Source: Anaerolineaceae bacterium (GTDB lineage Bacteria > Chloroflexota > Anaerolineae > JAAYZQ01). Taken from it: DNA of 7,416 bases. Shown piece after piece: positions 1 through 4,494 of the stretch (the stretch's first letter is position 1; the number at the start of each line of letters is the position of its first letter). The position numbers and the translations under genes were made by a program. The stretch spans positions 1-7,416 of the forward strand of contig JAAYZQ010000029.1 in the NCBI GenBank assembly GCA_012514775.1, in the 5' to 3' direction. The notes beneath the pieces were generated by a model. The model saw only the letters and a list, made by a program, of their open reading frames with translations, had not been told where the DNA came from and searched no databases.

Positions 1-381
1 CTCGGGCGTGGTGCCCTCCGGGCTAATCTGGCCGGCGGCTCGCCTGGCCTCGGCCTTTGCCTCCTCGATGATGGCCTGGATCTCTTGCTTCATGTGGGAC
101 AGCTCTTCGCCGATCTCTTCTTTCTGCTCCTCGAACCGATCCTTGACGTCCTCGGGCGGGATCAGGTTCAGGGCCAGGGACCGATCCTGGCCGGGCGCCT
201 TCTGCATGCTGATAAAGGGCATCTTGCCCGTGATCAGCCGCACGCCCGCGACCATGGCGGCAATGGCGGCGATGGGGGCGATGAACCCCAGGATGAGGCC
301 GGCCATGAGGTTGTAGGGGATGGCCAGAACGTCGGCGACGCTACCAAGAACTCCCATTCCACTCTCTTCTGACCTATGCAT
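1..381 (-). CDS. Small membrane protein with coiled-coil tail, second gene of leftward operon (partial, 3' end outside window)
   Basis: Function unknown. The frame is open for 127 residues and runs off the left edge. I chose the ATG at 381-379 because GGAGGTGA (387-394) lies 5 nt upstream; an internal Met at residue 9 lacks a comparable site. The start overlaps the end of the upstream gene by 8 bp, which suggests translational coupling. Residues about 17-50 are a hydrophobic Ala/Gly/Ile-rich stretch (one long or two short membrane segments). TGKMP follows at 51-55 and LIPPEDV at 73-79. Residues about 80-115 form a charged Glu/Lys/Gln-rich helix likely to be a coiled coil on one face of the membrane. 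TGKxPxxxM and LIPPEDV recur in the upstream 81-aa protein, so the two look like paralogues. The reading frame is secure; the function is not. Confidence 0.8.
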   Translation of the reverse strand, partial: MHRSEESGMGVLGSVADVLAIPYNLMAGLILGFIAPIAAIAAMVAGVRLITGKMPFISMQKAPGQDRSLALNLIPPEDVKDRFEEQKEEIGEELSHMKQEIQAIIEEAKAEARRAAGQISPEGTTPE

Positions 382-619
382 GGCTCTCACCTCCAGCTGC
401 TGCTGACTGGCTCGCCCTGGCCTGGTCCACCTGCTGGCGCACCATCGCGACGACCTCGTCGGGGGTCATGAGGGTGACCTCTGCCTTTCCCTCGGCCATT
501 TCTACGGAAGGAAACTTGCCCGTAAAGAGATACGTGAGGGCAACGGTTCCGGCGATGGCGACGCTCAGGAGTCCGACGGTCAATCCCAGGTAGAAAGCTA
601 GACTTCTCAGGAATCCCAT
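374..619 (-). CDS. 81-aa single-pass small membrane protein, first gene of leftward operon
   Basis: I do not recognise a named family. Residues about 7-32 are one hydrophobic helix, followed by TGKFPSVEM (33-41), then LMTPDEV (50-56), a short amphipathic helix (about 54-71) and an Ala/Ser/Gly-rich tail. The start is supported by AAGGAGG (626-632), 6 nt before the ATG at 619-617. A good sigma70-like promoter sits at 664-692. The stop codon lies inside the start region of the next gene (overlap 374-381), so the two are almost certainly co-transcribed. The shared TGKxPxxxM and L(M/I)xP(D/E)(D/E)V blocks suggest a duplication. The two proteins might associate side by side in the membrane, but that is inference. 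Expression may be controlled by the 11-bp repeats just upstream of the -35 box. Confidence 0.8.
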   Translation of the reverse strand: MGFLRSLAFYLGLTVGLLSVAIAGTVALTYLFTGKFPSVEMAEGKAEVTLMTPDEVVAMVRQQVDQARASQSAAAGGESHA

Positions 620-663
620 AGCAATCCTCCTTCCCTTTGCGCGAGTGGCGCGTAATACAGATA

Positions 664-692
664 AGTATAATACAAACGCAGACGAATAGCAA
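664..692 (-). promoter_or_regulatory. Promoter of the leftward small-membrane-protein operon
   Basis: Read on the minus strand: -35 TTGCTA (692-687, 4/6 to consensus), a 17-bp spacer, and -10 TATACT (669-664, 5/6). Predicted transcription start is near 657, giving a leader of about 38 nt to the ATG at 619. The repeat array at 695-738 abuts the -35 box, a position where a bound activator could touch RNA polymerase. Confidence 0.6.
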
Positions 693-694
693 GT

Positions 695-738
695 TCTAAT
701 GAAACTCTAACAAAACTCTAGCGTTGGTCTAACGAAGG
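695..738. repeat. Four abutting 11-bp direct repeats (TCTAANNNNNN), candidate response-regulator operator
   Basis: Four units follow each other without gaps: TCTAATGAAAC (695-705), TCTAACAAAAC (706-716), TCTAGCGTTGG (717-727) and TCTAACGAAGG (728-738). All share TCTA at positions 1-4; three of four have A at 5, three have C at 6 and three have G at 7. An 11-bp head-to-tail period places every unit on one face of the helix. This is the known geometry of OmpR/PhoB-family winged-helix regulators such as PhoB boxes. The array lies between two divergent units. The last unit's core ends 9 bp before the -10 of the rightward gene, and the first unit abuts the -35 of the leftward operon. The regulator is not encoded in the window. 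Confidence 0.6.
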
Positions 739-749
739 CTCCGTACAAT
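721..749 (+). promoter_or_regulatory. Putative activator-dependent promoter of the zinc-ribbon gene
   Basis: A -10 TACAAT (744-749, 5/6) gives a start near 756 and a leader of about 23 nt. At 17-bp spacing the -35 would be GCGTTG (721-726), a poor match that lies inside the 11-bp repeat array. A weak -35 replaced by direct repeats about 10 bp before the -10 is the arrangement known for PhoB-type activated promoters. This is inferred from layout only. Confidence 0.4.
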
Positions 750-778
750 GGATTGGTAGCTGGAAGGAGCAAAGAAGG

Positions 779-979
779 ATGCCTCGTTCAAGGTGCGAAA
801 CTTGCGGAATTGTGATCCGCTGGCAACCGACGATCATCGGCGATAAAACGTACTGCTGCCTGGGCTGTGCCCAGGGTGGGCCCTGCGAGTGTGACTACGA
901 TAACCTGCCCCGCCCTGACGAGATGAATGCCCTCGTGGTGCGTCCGCCGCGCGAGCTGGCGCGGCGTGCGGCAGAGTGA
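779..979 (+). CDS. Small cysteine-rich zinc-ribbon / metallothionein-like protein (66 aa)
   Basis: Probable metal-binding protein of the cytosol: there is no signal peptide or membrane segment. Seven cysteines occur at 6, 9, 26, 27, 30, 36 and 38, in the pattern CxxCG-x16-CCxxC-x5-CxC. The segment from GDKTYCC to CECDYDN resembles the treble-clef part of bacterial SmtA-type metallothioneins and of small TRASH-like zinc fingers, which also carry a (D/G)xKxYC-xxCAxG block. Residues about 43-66 are an Arg-rich tail without cysteines. AGGAG (765-769) lies 9 nt before the ATG. The gene is transcribed alone, divergently from the small-membrane-protein operon. Binding of Zn or another soft metal follows from the cysteine pattern; a storage, detoxification or regulatory role cannot be told from the sequence. 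Confidence 0.75.
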   Translation: MPRSRCETCGIVIRWQPTIIGDKTYCCLGCAQGGPCECDYDNLPRPDEMNALVVRPPRELARRAAE

Positions 980-1004
980 ACGCCGTTGTCAGGTAGCCGT
1001 CAGT

Positions 1005-1025
1005 GTCCGGAGTGGAAATCCGGAC
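1005..1025. promoter_or_regulatory. Perfect inverted repeat spanning the -35 box of the peptidase gene
   Basis: GTCCGGA (1005-1011), a 7-nt spacer GTGGAAA, then TCCGGAC (1019-1025) make a perfect 7-bp dyad. It covers the predicted -35 hexamer (1013-1018), so a dimeric repressor bound here would block the promoter. It could instead be a hairpin ending the zinc-ribbon transcript (stop at 977-979), but no T-run follows it, so an operator reading is somewhat favoured. Confidence 0.4.
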
Positions 1026-1041
1026 CATTCTGGTATATAAT
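1013..1041 (+). promoter_or_regulatory. Promoter of the YugP-like peptidase gene
   Basis: A perfect -10 TATAAT (1036-1041) has a 17-bp spacer to TGGAAA (1013-1018, 4/6 to the -35 consensus). Predicted start is near 1048, giving a leader of about 52 nt that includes a GC-rich hairpin. The -35 lies in the middle of an inverted repeat. Confidence 0.55.
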
Positions 1042-1053
1042 GCGTGCAATGCC

Positions 1054-1075
1054 GAGGGGCGCAGGGGCGCCTCTC
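1054..1075 (+). other. GC-rich 5'-leader hairpin upstream of the peptidase start
   Basis: GAGGGGCGC (1054-1062) pairs with GCGCCTCTC (1067-1075) around the tetraloop AGGG, a 9-bp stem with one G-U pair. It begins only a few nucleotides after the predicted transcript start and ends before the Shine-Dalgarno GAGGTGA (1087-1093). It could stabilise the mRNA 5' end. No alternative pairing with the ribosome site is evident, so a riboswitch role is not supported. Confidence 0.35.
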
Positions 1076-1099
1076 GTGAATAAATTGAGGTGAGCATCT

Positions 1100-1803
1100 A
1101 TGTTTATCTGGGATCCTAGATATTTTATCTTTGCGCTCCCTGCATTGCTGCTGGCCTTTTACGCCCAGTGGCGCGTGCGATCGACCTATAACAAGTACAG
1201 CCGGCAGCCCAACAACCGGGGCCTGACCGGCGCGGAAGTGGCGCGAATCCTGCTGCGCAGTGCCGGGCTGGATCGGGTTCGCGTCGAGGAGACACCCGGC
1301 CAGTTGAGCGACCATTATGACCCGGGCAAGGACATCCTTCGTCTCTCCGCGGCGTGGGTGAGAGCCGGTCGGTGGCTGCCCTGGGGATCGTCGCCCACGA
1401 GGTGGGCCACGCCATCCAGGATCACGCCAACTATGGCCCTCTGCGCGTCCGGTCGGGCCTGGTGCCCATCGTGACCCTTGGCTCGTGGCTGGGCCCCATT
1501 ATCTTCCTGGCCGGATTCTTCCTTTCCGGCTTCACCGGGTCCACGACCGTCGCCTGGGCCGGGCTCTTTCTCTTTGCCGGCACGGTGGTCTTTGCCCTGA
1601 TCACGCTGCCCGTCGAATTTAACGCCAGCCGGCGAGCCCTGCAACTGCTGCGCTCCTACCAGCTCGCCGATGGCCGCGAGCTGGCGCAGACCAAAGAGGT
1701 GCTGGACGCCGCGGCGCTGACCTACGTCGCCGCCCTGGCCCAGTCCCTGTCGACCCTCCTCTACTATGTCTTCTTGCTGACCGGCTTCTCGCGGCGCGAC
1801 TAG
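1100..1803 (+). pseudogene. yugP: YugP-family neutral zinc metallopeptidase (Zn_peptidase_2), broken by a -1 frameshift
   Basis: Integral-membrane zinc peptidase of the YugP/DUF2265 family. Frame one runs from the ATG at 1100 (SD GAGGTGA, 6 nt upstream) through a membrane anchor (residues about 7-25), RVRSTYNKYS, RGLTGAEVAR, PGQLSDHYDP and ILRLS (residue 83, codon 1346-1348). It then loses homology. The family continuation GVGESRSVAALGIVAHEVGHAI is in another frame from 1351 to the TAG at 1801-1803. Joining the frames at 1348 gives 234 residues, the usual length for the family, with zinc motif HEVGH at about 100-104, membrane segments near 118-165, the family block LPVEFNASRRA, and a late hydrophobic segment ending SRRD. 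The rest is undamaged, so one base is missing around 1348-1351, either as a recent mutation or a sequencing error. As written, the product would lose its active site. Confidence 0.85.
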
Positions 1804-1829
1804 ACCGGTATCAAAGTGAAACCTACATG

Positions 1830-1866
1830 CAGGTGCGTTGCACGTGCCTTTCGTGCGACGCACCTG
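1830..1866. terminator. Long hairpin between convergent genes, possible bidirectional terminator
   Basis: CAGGTGCGT (1830-1838) pairs perfectly with ACGCACCTG (1858-1866). The stem continues inward through one T-G wobble (1839/1857) and GCACG/CGTGC (1840-1844/1852-1856), giving about 15 bp closing the 7-nt loop TGCCTTT. It lies 27 bp after the peptidase stop and 58 bp beyond the lipoprotein stop on the other strand, so it is well placed to end both transcripts. Neither side has a clear T-run, so it is not a classical intrinsic terminator. Confidence 0.5.
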
Positions 1867-1923
1867 TAGATCCCACCATCCTGGCTTGAGTCTAGTCCCG
1901 GCGGCGCGCGTACGCGAGCGTCC

Positions 1924-3492
1924 TTACTCCCCGGCCAGCGACAGATAGATGGCGCCCTGGATCTCGCTGTGGTTGAGCCGGATGCCGGCGGCCACGGCCT
2001 CAAAGACCCCGAGGAGACCCAATTCGTCTGCCCGGGGCAGGCCCACGGCCGCGTTGGCTTCGGTCAGCTCCGCGAGCCGCGGGATAGAGCCGTAGACAAA
2101 GATCGCGGGATCGCGGAGGATGGCCGAGCAGGCCCGGCGAAAGGCCTCTTCCTGGACCAACCCCTCCTGTCGCCGGGTGTTGAGCACCGACCGGGCGACG
2201 ACCGTCGGCGAAGAGCCGATGGTCAAGACACCAGCTTCCAGGGCATAGGTCAGCGCATAGCCGCCGGCCCCGGTGCCCGCCCCTCGTTGCAGCTCCACGC
2301 CGTCGACCTCCACGGTGTCAAAGGTCGCTCCCAGCCGCTCCATGTCTGCGCGGAGCCGGGTGGCGTCCCTGGCGCTTGCCTCCGGGGCCAGGACGAGAAA
2401 TTGGCCGGCGGGAAGTTGGCCGCTCGCGGGTTCATCGGGCTGGGGAGGCAGGAGGCCGAAGGCAAAGGGTCCGGCCAGGGGTCCCTCCGGGCCCAACAGA
2501 TCGGCCAGGTCGAGGGCCAGCCCCTGGCGCAGCAGGTGGAACGGGCCGTCGACGTCGAGGACGCTGTAGGCCCAGGGCCACGTCGTCGGAGCGTCGTGGC
2601 CCATGATGGCCACGGCTGTATCCGCCGGCAAGCCTGGCCACGAGTCGGGATCCAGGGCCGTCAGGTCGTACAGAGCACGGATCTCGGGCACGTCGACGGC
2701 ATCATCGCTCAACGTGCCCTCGATCTGGATCCTGAGGCCGCCCTCGTCGGGCACGACAGCCAGGGCCAGCGCCTGCAGGTGGGCGGCCAGCAGATCTCTG
2801 CGCGAAGCACCGGCCGGGGGTGGCGCAGACTGCCGGGGCGGCCTGGTGAAGTAGAGGGCCACTGCCTCGTCGGGCAGCCGGTCGGCCAGGGTCCGCCAGG
2901 CAGGCAGCGCCGCCAGGCTCTCGTCCTCCGGCAGATCGAGGAGGCTCTTGAGCTGGGGCAGGGGCGAATTGTGCGTCGAGCTGACCACGTACAGCAGATC
3001 CTCGGTCGCCGTCCAGGAAAGGAACCTCGGGCGGCCATCGCGATCCGGGCCGGCGCCATCGTACAGGAGCCGGCCGCCGAACTTCTCCTCGGTCCAGGTC
3101 GCGCCCACCTCCGGGGCGTGCATGGCCTGGCGCACCGCCTCCGCGTCGTCGATGCGCAGGATGGCGTAATGCACGCGGTTCCAGGTGCCGCTGACCCCGG
3201 AGCCGGAGACGAGGTCCTGGATGGGATAGGTCTTGACCTCAAAGCCCGCCAGCATGGCGTCCAGCGCATCCCGGCCTTCGGGGATCTGCTCAAGCCTGGT
3301 CAAGAACCGCACCCAGTCGTGGCCCACCTGGCCTTCGGGCTTCAGATCGAGGAAAAAGATGTCCGTCGCCTCGACAGGCACCCGGCCGGCCAACGCCTCC
3401 TGGCTGTGCTGGCTACCCGCCTGCGCGCCCGCGCAGCCGACGAGGAGTGAAAGGCACAGACCCAGAAGGCCCAGTCGAAGGATACCGTGCAT
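1924..3492 (-). CDS. DUF3352-like lipoprotein, 522 aa
   Basis: Probable extracytoplasmic lipoprotein of unknown function. The N-terminus has a short basic region, a hydrophobic core and the lipobox LVGC (17-20), so Cys20 would be lipidated and anchor the protein. A Ser/Gln/His linker follows. The mature part (about 38-520) has no further membrane helix and alternates hydrophobic strands and charged helices, for example VPVEATDIFFLDLKPE near its start, the long WTATEDLLYVVSS region and the late YALEAGVLTIGSSP. This resembles the DUF3352 family, which is known from sequence only. I recognise the resemblance by eye and cannot score it. Start choice: GAGGAGG (3497-3503) lies 4 nt before the ATG at 3492-3490, and the signal peptide begins at this Met. 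The gene is transcribed alone, divergently from the PadR operon, from a consensus promoter. Shared control with that operon is likely. Confidence 0.85.
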   Translation of the reverse strand: MHGILRLGLLGLCLSLLVGCAGAQAGSQHSQEALAGRVPVEATDIFFLDLKPEGQVGHDWVRFLTRLEQIPEGRDALDAMLAGFEVKTYPIQDLVSGSGVSGTWNRVHYAILRIDDAEAVRQAMHAPEVGATWTEEKFGGRLLYDGAGPDRDGRPRFLSWTATEDLLYVVSSTHNSPLPQLKSLLDLPEDESLAALPAWRTLADRLPDEAVALYFTRPPRQSAPPPAGASRRDLLAAHLQALALAVVPDEGGLRIQIEGTLSDDAVDVPEIRALYDLTALDPDSWPGLPADTAVAIMGHDAPTTWPWAYSVLDVDGPFHLLRQGLALDLADLLGPEGPLAGPFAFGLLPPQPDEPASGQLPAGQFLVLAPEASARDATRLRADMERLGATFDTVEVDGVELQRGAGTGAGGYALTYALEAGVLTIGSSPTVVARSVLNTRRQEGLVQEEAFRRACSAILRDPAIFVYGSIPRLAELTEANAAVGLPRADELGLLGVFEAVAAGIRLNHSEIQGAIYLSLAGE

Positions 3493-3519
3493 CGTTCCTC
3501 CTCTGTGGCGAGTGCCGCC

Positions 3520-3548
3520 AGTATAACATGCTTAGGTATCCTTGTCAA
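3520..3548 (-). promoter_or_regulatory. Consensus promoter of the lipoprotein gene
   Basis: On the minus strand: -35 TTGACA (3548-3543, 6/6), a spacer of exactly 17 bp, and -10 TATACT (3525-3520, 5/6). Predicted start is near 3513, giving a leader of about 21 nt. Such a strong promoter would be highly active unless repressed, which fits control by the divergently encoded PadR. Confidence 0.75.
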
Positions 3549-3562
3549 GAGAGGGCTTGACA
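3543..3562. promoter_or_regulatory. Inverted repeat joining the two divergent -35 boxes
   Basis: TGTCAAG (3543-3549), a 6-bp spacer, then CTTGACA (3556-3562) form a perfect dyad. Each arm contains one of the divergent TTGACA boxes plus one extra paired base. Most of the symmetry is a by-product of back-to-back promoters. A dimer bound here would still shut both at once. It does not match the ATGT-N8-ACAT motif known for several PadR proteins. Confidence 0.4.
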
Positions 3563-3585
3563 GCCCGGCCGGAGTGTGATATACT
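3557..3585 (+). promoter_or_regulatory. Consensus promoter of the padR-protease operon
   Basis: -35 TTGACA (3557-3562, 6/6), a 17-bp spacer, -10 TATACT (3580-3585, 5/6). Predicted start is near 3592, giving a leader of about 29 nt to the PadR ATG. Only 8 bp separate this -35 from that of the opposing promoter, so two polymerases could hardly bind at once and the promoters may compete. PadR autoregulation here is the usual pattern for the family. Confidence 0.75.
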
Positions 3586-3620
3586 GCCAAATGCATAAGA
3601 TAACTAGGTAAGGGGCATCC

Positions 3621-3965
3621 ATGGGAATTCGAGAGCAGATGCGCAAAGGCACCACCACGGTCATTGTGTTGAACCTGCTGGCCGAGATGGACCGGCCGAT
3701 GTACGGCTACGAGATCATCCAGGAGCTGGAGACCCGGAGCCAGGGCTACTTCCAGTTCAAAGAAGGGCTGATCTATCCCAGGCTGCACGAGATGGAGCGC
3801 CAGGGGCTGCTGCGTGCCGAGTGGCAGGGCGAGGAGGGCAGCCGCCGGCGCAAGTTTTATGCCATCACCGACGCGGGCCGCCGCCGCCTGGAAAAAGAGC
3901 TGCAAGGCTGGGAAGCCTTTACCCGGCACGTCGACCAACTGCTCGGCGTGGAGAGCCAGGCATGA
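3621..3965 (+). CDS. PadR-family winged-helix transcriptional regulator
   Basis: DNA-binding repressor of the PadR family, 114 aa, the normal length for the short PadR subgroup. Residues about 10-90 form the winged helix. TTTVIVLNLLAE and PMYGYEIIQELE (about 26-37) are the first helices. EGLIYPRLHEMERQGLLRAEW (about 48-68) is the recognition helix and start of the wing and is the family hallmark. GSRRRKFYAITDAGRRRLEKEL completes the wing and begins the C-terminal dimerisation helix, which ends at VDQLLGV. The start is fixed by AAGGGG (3610-3615), 5 nt upstream. It is the first gene of the operon, and its stop overlaps the next start as ATGA. It probably represses its own operon and perhaps the divergent lipoprotein. 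The ligand or signal cannot be read from the sequence. Confidence 0.93.
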   Translation: MGIREQMRKGTTTVIVLNLLAEMDRPMYGYEIIQELETRSQGYFQFKEGLIYPRLHEMERQGLLRAEWQGEEGSRRRKFYAITDAGRRRLEKELQGWEAFTRHVDQLLGVESQA

Positions 3966-4474
3966 CCGGCGGGCAAGGAGGAGAGGGCGGAGAAGCGGCG
4001 GCCGTAGGGCGACTATTGGCCGGCATCCGCACCCAGATGGACCTGGACAGCGAGACCGAAAACGAGGTCCTGGACGAGCTACGCGATCACCTGTACGAGG
4101 CGCTGACCCAGGCACGGGCCGAGGGCCTGGACGAGGCGGCCGCCGAGGCCCGAGTGGCCGCGCGCTTTGGCGTGGAGGACGTGGGCCGCGAGCTGCAGGC
4201 GGCCCACGCCGGTTGGGGCACGGCCGACGCCGTGGTGGCGGCCGCCCTGCCGGTGGTCGGCGCCCTGGTGCTGCGCTGGCTGGCCTTTGCGCCCGACGGC
4301 ACGGCCCTGGGCTGGCCGCAGCTCCTCGAGCGGCCTTCCTTCTGGGCCGTGGCCCTGACCACGCTGCTCGTGCCCCTCCTCAAGTTCGACCGCTGGCGTT
4401 ATGCCCTGGCGGCCTGGACATTTTTCTGGGTGCTGACCGTCATCTTTGTCACTCTGCCGTCGCTGCGCTGGTGA
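3962..4474 (+). CDS. HAAS/DUF1700-like membrane protein, partner of PadR
   Basis: 170-aa membrane protein with a cytosolic N-terminal helical module and a small membrane domain. Residues about 15-82 carry the HAAS-type pattern: LLAGIRTQMDL, ENEVLDELRDHLYEAL (34-48), then AAAEARVAARFGVEDVGRELQ (59-79). Related modules are well known immediately downstream of padR genes and are thought to modulate or sequester the regulator. Hydrophobic segments lie at about 88-109, 127-140 and 147-165, giving roughly three membrane helices. The ATG at 3962 overlaps the PadR stop (ATGA), implying translational coupling and a fixed ratio of the two proteins. The next gene starts 20 bp after the stop. The family call rests on motif and context. 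Interaction with PadR is expected from precedent, not shown here. Confidence 0.82.
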   Translation: MTGGQGGEGGEAAAVGRLLAGIRTQMDLDSETENEVLDELRDHLYEALTQARAEGLDEAAAEARVAARFGVEDVGRELQAAHAGWGTADAVVAAALPVVGALVLRWLAFAPDGTALGWPQLLERPSFWAVALTTLLVPLLKFDRWRYALAAWTFFWVLTVIFVTLPSLRW

Positions 4475-4494
4475 CGGCCGGCCACGGAGACAGC

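Noticed and set aside
1343..1356. Programmed -1 frameshift site in the peptidase gene
   Set aside because: CTCTCCGCGGCGTG contains no canonical slippery heptamer, and the fully conserved downstream frame fits a simple base loss better.
1907..1916. Palindrome CGCGTACGCG after the lipoprotein stop
   Set aside because: Short, made of CG steps common in GC-rich DNA, with no flanking symmetry or second copy seen.
1969..3450. 493-codon open frame on the plus strand opposite the lipoprotein gene
   Set aside because: The antisense frame of a GC-rich gene stays open by codon bias. Its product is rich in Gly, Arg and Gln without domain or membrane pattern, while the minus strand has a lipobox, a good ribosome site and a consensus promoter.
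3520..3620. Canonical PadR operator ATGT-N8-ACAT
   Set aside because: I could not find this pattern in the divergent region, so any PadR site here must be of another type.
3814..4494. Upstream extension of the protease frame through the PadR and HAAS genes
   Set aside because: The extension is an Arg/Gly-rich shadow overlapping two recognisable genes. The GTG at 4495 has a ribosome site and precedes the signal peptide.
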